A stretch of DNA of 64,000 bases from contig OY821740.1 in the NCBI GenBank assembly GCA_963682055.1, forward strand, positions 42,242,795 through 42,306,794, read 5' to 3'. The notes beneath the pieces are model-generated. The model saw only the letters and a program-made list of their open reading frames with translations, did no database searches and was not told the origin of the DNA. The DNA is from Primula veris. Taxonomy: Eukaryota; Streptophyta; Magnoliopsida; Ericales; Primulaceae. The translations under genes and the position numbers were made by a program. Shown piece after piece: positions 13,034 through 26,739 of this stretch; position 1 is the first letter of the stretch; each line of letters starts with the position of its first letter.

Positions 13034-14809
13034 ATTACTAGTGTAATTTTAATCGCACAACAATACATTTGGGTCACTAGTGTAATTAACAGAAGTACAA
13101 TTCTCATCCTTCAAATTCATGTCAATAGAGTTTGATACAAAATCAAACGCCACTAAATCTAAATAAAGGATAAGTTAATAAAGGAAAATTTATGATTTAA
13201 TCTGTTTGGAAATTGCAATCAAATATGAGTTTGGATGGACTTTCAGGGTTTAGAGTTTAAAATTACTGTGTATAAATGCATTAAGTAGAGAATTGTACTA
13301 ATATAAAACTAATTTGATTAAACAAACGTGAGTGAGTAACTTTTTGCGTAAATTCGTCCGGTCTACCAAAAATTGGTAAGATAACGAGTTTAAGCTAAGC
13401 AGAAAATTGAGACATGGTATTTCACTATTTCTTATCTCATCAAAAATAATACAGGAGTGTTCTTCATCGTTCTACTGACATACTCATGGAGTCGTGGTAA
13501 AGAGCATTTTGTTATCTCCACACACCACGGTTTTGCTTATATGGAACCAGGCTCGTACGACTAGGTGTCTATGTCTATTTATCCAATTAAAATTAAAGTT
13601 AAGTAACCACTATGAAAATTAACTGCTTTTTTTTTCTTTTCTTTTTTGATAATTAAAAACCCTTATTTGGAGGTAAACCTGTTTCGCAGGCGTCATTGTT
13701 CGATTTTTATTGGTGAGCATGGTATACTTGGTTACCAAACACTTTGCTCAAATTAACCGCTCTCTTGTACACCTATAAATAGCAGGTTGATCCACAACTC
13801 TCATAAGTTTATTACTCACTTGCATACAACATACGTTCATCCATTAAATGAGAAATTTGGCCGTCCTAGGGCCATTCAAACCGGTCGATCCCCGGTCACC
13901 CACCCTATTCCAGGTTTCACAAGGAGCATTCAGATCAGTCCATCTACCGACTGACTCGGATTTTATTGTGCGGATATTTGAGCTTCATCGGTAACTAATT
14001 TAAAACATAGCTCTCGAAAGATATGCATATACTTACGAAGAAAAAGGCTAGGCACATTTAAAAAAACAAAATTATACATGTGTATCATTACAACTTTCAG
14101 CTTAAATTCCGCGATGCAAGACAAATTAAGGAACATCGATACAGCACAAGGCTGGAAATGTGAGGAGAAATACTGTGTAGCCAAAACCTGACGAACATTG
14201 GTATAACAAAACGTTCAAAGAAAAAGCACACACACGCCTTTAAATACGGATTAGAAAATAAAGATCATGTATGTGACTATTGTCGCAGTTTTTTGATTAA
14301 AACAATTGGCAAATAGAAAAGGGAGTATCACACTGCCGAATACAGAATATGTAGCCAAAAAGGGACGAAAAGTAGCAACCAAATTGATTACTTGTCATAT
14401 AAATCATAATCAAAAACAGTAAATTTTCACGATACAGTTCAAATCAACGATAAAGAATTACGAAAATCCATTTATGAAGCTACAAAAAGAATACGGAACA
14501 AAAGATAAAACAGCTTTTATTAAGTTGTTTGGCTGACCAGAAATCAGGTACTAACAGAAAAGGTCACAATGAACTGATCTTTTATTTTATTTGTCATTTC
14601 TTTCCAAAGTTGGTAAATACAAAACTTGATGCCAACAGACAAATGTGCTCACCATTGAATCAACCTCTTTTTAACTCTACATTCTCTTTTTCTCCCTATA
14701 AAATATAACTAAAAAATGTAACCAGATAAAATAAAAGTTGAATAAAAAAAAGTTAGGCAATTATTTTAACAAGCTAAAGGATAGATAAAACTGGTTTTTT
14801 TAAACTGGA
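13034..14809. other. Intergenic region with one TATA-bearing stretch
   Basis: This stretch is AT-rich and mostly without recognisable genes. The exception is around 13640-13995, which is less AT-rich and looks like a core promoter with a short reading frame; it is listed separately. From 14000 to 14809 I see nothing beyond the 3' flank of the response regulator gene. Confidence 0.5.
13773..13782 (+). promoter_or_regulatory. Candidate TATA box upstream of a short ORF
   Basis: The sequence CTATAAATAG matches the plant TATA consensus. A short ORF (13848-13994, 48 codons, MRNLAVLGPFKPVDP...) begins 66 bp downstream of the box. The peptide resembles nothing I know. It could be a gene remnant, the end of a mobile element, or chance. 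Confidence 0.35.
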
Positions 14810-16993
<2,184 letters not shown>

Positions 16994-18256
16994 TGCTTTA
17001 TTTCAATAATTAGTAAAAGAAATGTAACAAAAAAGATTTCTTCTCTGTTTTCCTCTGTTTCTTCTTTGTAATTTGTTTGGTTTATGTTTGTGTTTTGGCC
17101 TTTGGGTTTTCTAAGAGATAAGATGTGGTAGCAAAAAAGATAATCCTAAAATTTAACAAAACAAAACAAAAAAAAGGTCCACAACCCACCAAGCAAGATC
17201 TGCTTAGGTTGGTTTCAAAGATCTTCTCCAATATTTTTGCCAACTTGAATTAAATGTCAAGCAATAGAATATAAAAGGTAGTACCAAATAAAGAAATGAA
17301 TGAAAGAATATAAAGTCCACAAAGACTACTACAACATGTTGTATTGTTTAGCTGTGGTTTATTGAATATTGATATTGGGAAATTTCTTTTTATATGCAAA
17401 AAGAGAGGAATTGGAAAAGATAGAAATAGTTTTGGAGGTAGCAAGAGAGTTTGTGGTGGGACCCAACAAGATCTTCACATATTTATGGGATTCCTTTTTG
17501 CTGTATTTAAACAGAAACGTACTCAAATACAGCATTATGATGTACTGCATTGATTTTGTTGTGAAACAGTAATTTTAGTTAATTCCTTTTTTTAAGTCTC
17601 ACTATACAATACTACTATACTAATACTGTTACAAATTACAATCAATGACAATCGATGTTTGCTACACCGACGAAATTTGTTGCACTTCTTGTAATTCCGC
17701 CTCATCCATTTAATATTGTCTAATCTGTTAGCTTATCAGAATTGCTTACCGTCTATGTTCTTCCTAATTTCTGTATATACTTATGTTTTAGAACAATTTT
17801 ACAAGTGTCTTACAACTTACATATACGATTCCAACTAATATTGCTGCTACTTACCAGAAGAAAAGTCATTCTAGTTTGGCCATAGAAGTGAGAAACATCA
17901 GTTTTAAAACTTAAACTATGACAATTAAAGCTAAAACAAGCCCATCCAAGTTTATATTTGCCACAACAATTTGATTCCCAATTTATACAAACTTACACTA
18001 ATACCCCCAAAGTTGTAAATTTATTTTAAAAAATTCATTCATAATAATTGCTGTACTAACGTGACAACATATTATTGTATTCGTTCTATACCAGATACGA
18101 TACTCGTACATGTAGAACATATGTTTATATCATATAAGTTGATTTTGACAATGTGAATACTTATTGCTGGCCTCGTTTATTAGTGACTCTCTTACTCATA
18201 AGATAAAAACATAAAAATGATTAGATTTTAACCTTAAATCACTGTTGACTCGAGTC
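16994..18256. other. Promoter side of the response regulator and intergenic DNA
   Basis: The first few hundred bases should hold the leader and promoter of the minus-strand response regulator. I did not find a dense cluster of AGATT-type cytokinin-response sites that I would call. The rest is AT-rich and featureless to me; the short ORFs at 17250-17572 lie in all frames and have no family features. Confidence 0.45.
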
Positions 18257-18882
18257 TAGGGCCGGTTTTAGGCCCGTGCAAGCAGTGCCCATGCACCGGG
18301 TTCGGAAAAATTAAGGGCCCAAAATATTTAAATGTTTTGAGTATATATATAGTATATAAAATTATACATATATTAAATATATTGTATCGAATATTGATAT
18401 GCTAAGATAGGTTGTCCAAGTTGGTAGAGTGTGAATGTTTTAAACGTTTAATGATAGATCTTAGGTTCAATCATTTTATAGTTTTTTTTTTGTTATTAAG
18501 GATTTTATTATATTAATGGCTTCCACAATTATTACATAGTTATTGCAAAGTACAAACATTTTATGCACATGTTTATGCTAATCAAATTTATTTTATTTCT
18601 TATTTTTTGGGGGTAAATCACTAGCAAATGTTAGATCTAATAAAATTAAGAAATGATAAATCGATAATTTTTAAGACCGTGTTGACCATAACTTGAAAGT
18701 TATAAAAGTTATTAACAAATATTTGTGTGTATCTTAAATGTATTAGTTTTCAAATCTTATTTTGTTTTTTATTTGTAAAAAAAATCAATAGGTTATAAAG
18801 TTACAAATTATAAGTAAACATTTTTTCGAGGGCCATATTTTTAATTTCGCACAGGACCAAGAAAAACTCAGAACCGGCCCTG
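18257..18882. mobile_element. hAT-type non-autonomous element, 626 bp
   Basis: The exact 8-bp target duplication CTCGAGTC lies at 18249-18256 and 18883-18890. Terminal inverted repeats read TAGGGCCGGTTTTAGG at the left and CAGGGCCGGTTCTGAG (reverse complement of the right end). The interior is AT-rich with no transposase frame. A tRNA-like promoter pair lies inside (18411-18473). Confidence 0.85.
18411..18473 (+). other. tRNA-like A and B box pair inside the hAT element
   Basis: GTTGTCCAAGTTGGTAGAG at 18411-18429 resembles a Pol III A box in the D-arm context, and GGTTCAATCA at 18464-18473 resembles a B box. The spacing is about 36 bp, as in tRNA genes. A T-run follows at about 18483-18492. 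This fits a captured tRNA-derived SINE fragment or tRNA relic. The cloverleaf is not preserved, so it is not a tRNA gene. Confidence 0.45.
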
Positions 18883-21770
18883 CTCGAGTCACTCGATGCA
18901 CACAAATTGTTAGTGCAGCCTTGTATTTGCTTTTGCTGTGTTCGTGAGTTCATATCTTAATTTTGATATGCTAAATGATTAGTGCACCAACATATATACT
19001 CACATTAATAATACAAGAAACACCATCAAAATGAAAAGTCTATATGAAGTATAGATCGATATATTACCCAAAATCACTTGTTGTGGTGAGAATACAGTTC
19101 TCTATGTTAAAATGAAAAATAGCTTACTTATAAACCATTGAAATATAACAATGCTTTAAGGTAATGAACATAATTCCATTTGAGCAAGATTTTTCCATGT
19201 TTTTCACTTTCAATATATTTGGTTATACATAAATTAAGGGTTGTTTGATTGCACTTAGTATTTTACAGTTCACTTAAAACATAAAAGTAAATAGTAATAT
19301 TGTGCATTTGGCGGACGAGAAAAAAATATACTTTTCGGTGCTTATAAAAAATGGAAAGATATAATTTTTAAAAGTATTAAGGTTTGTTACTCTAATTTAA
19401 TCTTTTGTCATTTACTTTTCGATATACCAAATAATAATTAAAAATGTTTTTTACATCTGAGGAAAGAAATTTGTACTTATAAGATGCGGTCAAACGTCTG
19501 TGTCTTATTTGTATCATATCAGAGCTATTAAGATTATAAATTATTTACTTTTTCATATTGTTAGTTTCTGGTATAATTCAATAAATACACATTATAATTT
19601 TACTATTACACCATGGTGGTGGTGTGTGATTGTGACTTTTGTCTATCAATTTTTCTAAGAGTCAACAAAAGAACTATAAAAACCCAATATTTGGCCACGG
19701 GTTATTGATGGCAATTTGAAATAGCAACTAATTCTAAGGACCACTATGTATAATTCTCAACACTGCAATGATGAAAAAGAGACAAAGCAGCGTATGCAAT
19801 TTCTTCAAAGTTTAAAATTTAAGCATTCTTTTGCAATATGATGCAAAATTGAGAAAAATCATACAAAAAAGAAAATTGTGTGCACTCCGAATTTGTTGAC
19901 AGTTACTATAACACGTTAGACTTTTAGAGAGAAAGCTATAATTAGACTATTCCTTAGACAGCGCTTTTATTATTGTTATTTCAATGGTATAAAGTACTCT
20001 CTCTTATTTATAGTTTCTGCTAATGGAAATATTTCATTGTCATTTTATCAATTTCACCTCTTCTACCTTCTACTTTTTGAACAACTTTTAACGTGTGGGA
20101 TATTTTATTGTATGGTTTTGACTAGTGAACATTTTGTTTCTACCTTTTTGGCAGAGGAAAGAGGAGACAAACCTGCAAATTCTAGCAGTAAAACCCATAA
20201 ATCAAGGACTTATGGTCTATTTATCACTTGGTTATACTCATAATCCTTGCAAAACTATAGTAATATTCAGTTTTACCTTTTTGTCATCTAGTATTTTATA
20301 TGTAGAGGCCGATATAGATATATAGCTACACTACTACTTATGTGGTGAAACTATTATTTGTCCTAATTTTACAAGGTGACCGAAGTGAATAAAATCTTGA
20401 AAAGGTGAAGATTGGTGGAATAGAAAAGGTAGCTAGTGGTCCATAAATAAAGCAAAAATGGGACATTTTTTATTTTTTGTGAAAAAAGAACTGAGAGGGG
20501 CACTCTTGTATTCTTTCTACTAATGACATCTGTCAGTTTTGAAATTCTTAGAATTCACTCGATCTATCGGTGTGTATTTGATCGTTGCCTAGGATGAAAA
20601 TGGAGGTATGTACACCGTCCCTTTTTAATTGGTCATTTTATTAATTTACAAATCATTTATACTTATAAAATAGGATACTCAAATATGAATGGATAAATTA
20701 ATTCTAACTAAGTAATTGAAGAATTTTGTAATAAAAGTTTAAATAACATTTCAAAGTGTTCACTATTTGCACCGATAAAATTAGAGACATGAGTTGATCC
20801 AAAATTCCAAATCATTGCAGCTAACTAATGTTTTAAAAGGTGCAATGTGAGTTCTATGTGGTGATGACACGCATAGCGCCTAATCTGGCTTAATCATAGC
20901 CTAATCGCGTTGTCCCGCCTAATTCAGTTGGTGTATGGACTCGGCCTAATTTTCACTTAGACTCGTCTTTTTAAACACTGACGGCAGCGTATCAACTTAT
21001 ATTTCTGCCATCATATTACATTTCAAGTGTTCAGATACATTGTATTTTTTACTTAATTATGTTTAATTTAACCATTGGTTCAGAAACTGCAAATAACAAC
21101 CTAACTATCAGTCATTTTAAATTAGTTGCGAGTAATAAAACTAACACATCATGTAACTCGACATTAACATGGTCCGATAGGACCGATACAATATTACACT
21201 CATAAACGTCTTTTAGATTGTTCTTAAAGATTGACTGAACCAGCTTGTGCACAACTAGGAAACCCTCGCATGCCATATTAAATTTTGGTATAAATCCATA
21301 AAAGTACTAGTAACGATATTAATAAAACTCGTGACTCCATCTGTTATTTAGAAAAAAATATCATTTTTTTAATACAAAATATGAAGAAGTAATTTAGGCA
21401 AGTGTCCCCTCTACAAGTAAGAATTGAATGTTTACATCAAATAAGGAAAAGGGCTAGATTTTCTCTACTTAAACGAGATCTTTGCAGTAATCACTAAGAA
21501 AATAAGTGGGTCATTTGTATTTTGTGGGCAAGAGTATCAAACCAAATAAAGAGTCGTCAGATTTTGGTGGTCCTTTGTCTAACTCATGGGAACCTTACAT
21601 GTTACTTTGCAAGTCCTATGATTACTGTGACCAAAATTACCCTACAAGAGTTTGAAATTCTCACAGGTGCTTATGATTTTTTGCCCCCTTACCTTATGTT
21701 TTTCTTCAAAAAAATAAAAATAGATAGAGAATAAATCAATAATTTATAGCAAGTTTAATTGTTACACTAT

Positions 21771-21772
<2 letters not shown>

Positions 21773-21801
<29 letters not shown>
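21773..21801 (+). repeat. Poly-G tract of 29 bases
   Basis: An uninterrupted run of 29 G lies in otherwise AT-rich intergenic DNA. It could form a G-quadruplex. Its exact length is likely to be uncertain in any assembly. Confidence 0.95.
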
Positions 21802-21803
<2 letters not shown>

Positions 21804-24710
21804 GTGGTTTACAAACAGTACCTTGTACCTTGATTACTAGTTGTAGTTTTGGTATTGTTAAAGACAACCCCATGAATTCTTGTGAATTGTGTCTTGATAA
21901 TAATTTTACCAGAATGAAATTTGACGGGAAATAATATTTGTCACATGCATTTGTAATATAGTACCGGTCACGTTTCCAATAGATTCCTTCGATAACACCC
22001 AGTAGTTGTGAACAAGTGATGAATGATAAAAAAAAATTACAATATGTGGACTTTATATAAGAGTAAACCAATTAGCTGTATAACAACCCCTACAAGAAAT
22101 TAAAGACAAGAGAAGATTTGAATGGGGACCAAAGGCGAAAACAAATCTTAAGATAGTGAAAGAGGGACCATTTAATAATATGAAAAAATCATGCTAATTT
22201 GTCCTGTCCTGTCAAAATTGATAGTGTGGACAAACTACATGTTTCTGAGATTTTATGATATATGACTCGTATGGTTTCGGGAGGCTGATTTGCTATCTAA
22301 AAACTTAATATAATTTTTGGAAATAGAAAGCTAAAGCTGCAGATGCTTTGTTGCAAATAAATTGGATTACTGTATTTATATGTATTAATTATAGGTTTCC
22401 TTGGTAAAACTTAAAACCATAGGATTATACGAGTATAAATGTATAATGCTTGTGGAATTATCAAAATTGAATAGTTATTTACCATTTTTTAAGCAAGTTA
22501 TATTTGTGGTTCTTAGTCATGGCCTCTACACCGTGATGCATGGTTACGGCCTTACGGGTGTGGGTATCCGACACGGCATGCATGATACTGAGTACTGACA
22601 CGGTGAACTTTAAAATTTATATTATAGGATTGAAATTTTTTAACACTTGCTTAAAGATGGTAAATAACTAGATATGTCCCCCGATTAATTTGTGTAATTC
22701 ACGAGTCTAAATCTTCTACCCCATTTATCTATCCCTTCCGTGCCTATTTGCTTATTTTATCTAAAAAAAAATTCTAAAAAACTTGAAAAAATTTATACAA
22801 TTAATATAATACATGTATCAATACATTCCAATAATTATTTTTAAAATAAAATCCACACAAATTTTATTTTGGAATAAATGCATAAATTAGTGTAAATTAA
22901 ACATTGAATATTAAAAAAATTATCTAAAATAATATTATGTTCAAATGTTTTAAAATTTGAATACAATATAATATAAAAGTTTATAAAGTTGCGGTATAAG
23001 TTGTGAAAATTTAAAATTTGAATGAAAATAAATAAAGGGACACGGAAGGGATAGAAAATATGAATAAAAGATTTAGACATGTAATTCAGCCATAATCTGA
23101 ATATTTTAATACGTTTAATTAGTAAAAGCATATATTCTGCTGATGCAGTTAATTGGAGGATATTATTAAATACTAATAGTATAAATTTTGTAGAGTTGGA
23201 TACATGAACCTAGCAATGCCATAATTGTTTAATAGGTACAAGTTGTTATATAGGATCTCGTAAGATACGCTATGGAATTAACTAATGTAGTCGCTTAGCA
23301 TTTAAAAAGAATAATTATGTATCTGATGGACAGGTTCTGCCAATCCAGATAATAAAACGAAGGTAACAGTTCCATAAAATTATCAAATATGTACTTAATA
23401 GTCAATATATACGGTAATGAGAAAACAATTGCAGTCTGTGTTCGTATATATACGCCAAAAAAGTCCAAAAAAGAAAAGAAACTTGTGACAGGTAATTGTA
23501 GATAATGAGGAAAAACGTATTGAGAATATGATTTGATTAAACTCAGATACAAACTTTTTGTCACGCCCCTTTGATGGAGTGGAGGGAGTACACACGTTTT
23601 TTTTCTTTTTCTGTATATGATCACTATTGGTCAAATAAGGCATGTAAAGTGCAACTTGCGAAATAAAAAGTTGATAAATTAATACTTGTGCACCAAACGC
23701 GTCATGTATAAGATTCAGCCTAGATATTGCTAATATAAAAACATCCAATTATGTAGTTGATTCATTCGATAAATTTGATAGAAACAAAGTAAGAGTTGGG
23801 AGGTTGGTCTAATGACTCCAGACTCGACAATACGCTCATTGAGTGATCGGACTTATTCATAGGAGACGAGGCTAATCAGTCAGCTATATTTAAATGAACA
23901 TTTGTCTGTAGAGTCAACTGAACACATTTTTGAGCAGGGAATTTCCGCTAAACAAGCTTATATAGAAACCAGCAATGAATTATGAAACCAAATAACCAAT
24001 GTTCCGATACCTCAAGTTCTTTATGGTAAGAACGCCCAAACTTTAGTTATTTTAATCAAGAAAACATTGAAGTCCGTATAACTTGACAAAACCAAATATG
24101 AAAGAATGTAATGAAGAATGTGGGAAGTAAGCAACGTACTATCTTCCTAAAGAAATATTAGGATGCAAACTTTGAGCTAATGGACAGAATCCGTTTTAAT
24201 GATACTACGCCCAAGGAACTGGGAGAATCAATCATTCTATAAGAGGGACAATCAAGAATGTCAAAAATAATCAAGCATACGCCAAGAATGTCAAAAATGC
24301 GAAAAGAAGATCAAAATGAGGATCCAAGATAAGAGGAATCGCAAATAATACACTCTAAATACGCATTATGATTCATGAAAGGATGAAGCCAGCCGGCCCA
24401 GCCCCTCTATATTTTGGTATTAACATGGCTCTGTAAGTGAGCAAACAAGAAAATAGATCGAAGGTGACCACAACATAACATATTTTGAAATTGACTCGTA
24501 TTCTCTCGAGTATGGCCAATTGGATCCTTAGGAACAAGGCACGGCAAATAGTGAAGACTCAAGCTAATAAGAAAAAGTTGTCAGGCGTGCTAATGAAACT
24601 TGTTCTTGGATATATGTAAAAGCGGAAAGTTTAGTCTTGCCTGCCACCAAATTTCACTAATTGATAAAATGAGAGAACAGGGAATTGAACTCACCTTTGT
24701 ACTTCACAGA

Positions 24711-24780
24711 TTATTAAGCATGGAAGTTCCATAAAACAATGGAAATTTCCATTGTTTTATGGAACTTCCATGCTTAATAA
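24711..24780. repeat. Perfect 70-bp palindrome without spacer
   Basis: Two 35-base arms meet at 24745/24746 with no loop and no mismatch. The arms start TTATTAAGCATGGAAG and the centre reads GGAAATTTCC. Symmetry breaks at the next base on each side. It may be a minimal foldback element or a fold-over artefact. Confidence 0.95.
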
Positions 24781-25060
24781 AAAACTAATCAAGAAATTAA
24801 TTAAGTGTTATTTTACAGAGAAAGTAACCATTCTCAATCCAACTCGAAGATCAAGTACTCTTAAGTGAGTTACCACTTGGTGACTTTGAGCAAGTCATTT
24901 TTCCCCATCAACTTCACCCTAAGGGCGACCAACCGCTCATTTATCAAGTGAAAATCTCCCTAAATTCTTAGTATTGCTCATCAATGTATGAAATGTTTTT
25001 TTTTATCCTCAATATGTTCTCAGACAGAATTGTCCTCGGCTGGACTCCCCAGCTACCCTA

Positions 25061-25199
25061 CACTACAAAGTAAAGTTTGATATAGTGACGGTCAAAAGTT
25101 ATAACAAACCTGTCACTAATTGAATTTTTTTTCGATAAACAACCAGTTACAAAATTTGCCGACACAAAAGTCGTCACTTTTTACACATATCTTGTAGTG
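25061..25199. mobile_element. CACTA-type MITE, 139 bp
   Basis: Both ends begin CACTACAA when read inward. A GTGACG motif follows in each subterminal region, as in many plant CACTA (EnSpm) MITEs. The flanking trinucleotides are CTA and GTA, close to the 3-bp duplication expected for this superfamily but not identical. Confidence 0.65.
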
Positions 25200-25237
25200 G
25201 TACTGAAACTACTGATCCGTTTAATTTGGAAACATTA

Positions 25238-25465
25238 AGTTTCACCAAAGTTTGTAAAAAAATAAAATCCCAATTAGTATTTGACTATATAATAGATCTG
25301 GTCTTTTTATACTGTTAGTCTTATATCAAAGTTACTACCAAAGTTTAATCTTCAAAAAAAAAGTTTCACCAAAGTTTGTAAAAAAAATAATTTCCCATTT
25401 AGTATTTGATTATATAATAGATCTGGTCTTTTTTATACTGTTAGTCTTATATTAAAGTTGCTACC
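25238..25465 (+). repeat. Tandem direct repeat, period 124 bp
   Basis: Two near-identical copies begin at 25238 and 25362. Each starts AGTTTCACCAAAGTTTG, continues through ATAATAGATCTGGTC and ends near CTTATATYAAAGTT. The repeat lies about 200 bp upstream of the first SSL exon copy, so it may lie in its promoter. Confidence 0.85.
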
Positions 25466-25676
25466 AAAACCATCAGAATAGACCATGCTTCTATGAAGAC
25501 AAGAACTTCTATAGTTGTTTAACCATCAAAATGAAGTTCTTGTTAAGGGAAAAATTCGTCAATTTTCAAAATTACTGGTACAATCTAAAGTAAAGGTGAC
25601 CGGTTATGTAATTTATTCTAACCCAAGATCAGAAAACATACTTATGTCATAGTGTGAGAAAGTTCAAACAAGAAAA

Positions 25677-25966
25677 ATGAAAAACACAAAGCTCATATTA
25701 ACAGCCACTGTAATAGTAGCCTTCTCCATATTCATAGGACTTAACAACACTTCCCATTTGTACTTCACTCCGCCACGTGTCCCTGGTTCCCATGACAACC
25801 TCCACGTGGCAAATATAATCCATGTCACCGGAGCTTCCGGTCCGGAGAGCCTCGCATTTGATCCTTCCGGAAGCGGGCCCTATGCCGGAGTAGCCGATGG
25901 AAGGGTTCTGAAGTGGCATGAACACAACCGTAGCTGGGTTGACTTTGCTGTCACAACTTCTCGAAG
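25677..25966 (+). pseudogene. Extra copy of SSL-a exon 1 (orphan or alternative first exon)
   Basis: This exon encodes 96 codons plus two bases. It matches exon 1 of the SSL gene at 29817 with two nucleotide differences that I can see: one changes GPESF to GPESL, the other is silent next to the donor. The copies stay near-identical from 36 bp upstream of the ATG (25641 against 29781) into the following intron. The exon ends with an intact AG|GTATAC donor. No other SSL exon follows before the second copy, so alone it makes only a 105-residue peptide that stops in the intron. It could be a dead fragment, or an alternative first exon spliced about 5.9 kb to the exon at 31880, which has the matching phase. 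The N-terminus has a hydrophobic signal-anchor-like helix (about residues 5-22). Confidence 0.8.
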
Positions 25967-26739
25967 GTATACGAGTTCCTGTTATTTACATTAAAAGTCC
26001 TACTGTTTTGTTCAGAACATTGTTTTATCCTCATTTTAATTGCAACAGTAGCACATCATAAGAGTTTTAACTTTTAATAAATCCTCATTGTTCAAGACTC
26101 CGCTTTAAGAAATCCCCAATAATAAATCTTGCTTAAAAAGGGTGTTGTGTAATGTTTGGCGGTGCATTAGATTTGTTAGTTAGAATTGGGAAAAATAGGT
26201 TTAGTACAATCAACTGTCAGCTCATAAGAATTTGAGTATCAGACTGTCACGTCACGGGACTATTAGTCCCGGGTCATGAAGTCCAATGAGTATTTGAAAA
26301 GAAGGTAGGATTAATGTTGAACTATGAATGTTATTGATAAGTCTGATTGTGTGGTTGTTTGATATGACTAATGTCTATAGTATTTATAGTCCAATGTCAC
26401 GTTTGTTTGGTTAATTATATTTCCGTTGTACTAATATGTAATCAATTACTATTCTACCCTTTTACTATATTTATTTACGTGTTTGTTTAATAAGAAAAAA
26501 TAGCAATTAAATCAAATTAAACTCGTTTTCAAAACAAAACACACTTTTATAAAATAAAATTCATTACATCATAATTAAATCATGATCAAACTAACCATCA
26601 ATCTGAGATAAACAAAATTGGCATAAGTCATAACAAATGCATTTGATGGTAAACTTTTTAACCATGAACGATTGGATCCGAGCAAAACATAAAAAAAAAC
26701 AAACTTAAAAAGAGTACAAACAACTACATTTTACTCTAA

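Larger units (their letters stand above)
18891..25060. other. Long gene-poor intergenic region
   Basis: No convincing gene was found over about 6 kb. Short ORFs are scattered in AT-rich DNA with no protein-family features. A short segment at about 20829-20983 has loosely inverted TTTTAAAAGG-like ends and may be an old MITE, but no target duplication was found. The stretch at about 23770-24640 is less AT-rich and might be old retroelement DNA; I cannot assign it. A poly-G tract and a perfect palindrome are listed separately. Confidence 0.5.

Noticed and set aside
18411..18473. Functional tRNA gene
   Set aside because: A and B boxes are approximate and the acceptor and anticodon stems do not form.
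20829..20983. MITE with TTTTAAAAGG ends
   Set aside because: The inverted ends are short and AT-rich and no target duplication could be found.
21736..22071. Proline-rich protein on the minus strand
   Set aside because: The proline run is only the translated poly-G tract; the rest has no coding character.
22500..22620. Short GC-richer stretch with an ORF at 22401-22598
   Set aside because: It has GTGTCGG/ACACGG-like words seen in dispersed plant repeats but no limits or coding evidence.
26255..26271. Short inverted repeat CGGGACTA-T-TAGTCCCG as a transposon end or terminator
   Set aside because: It lies near the point where the SSL exon copies diverge, but no partner end was found on the other side.
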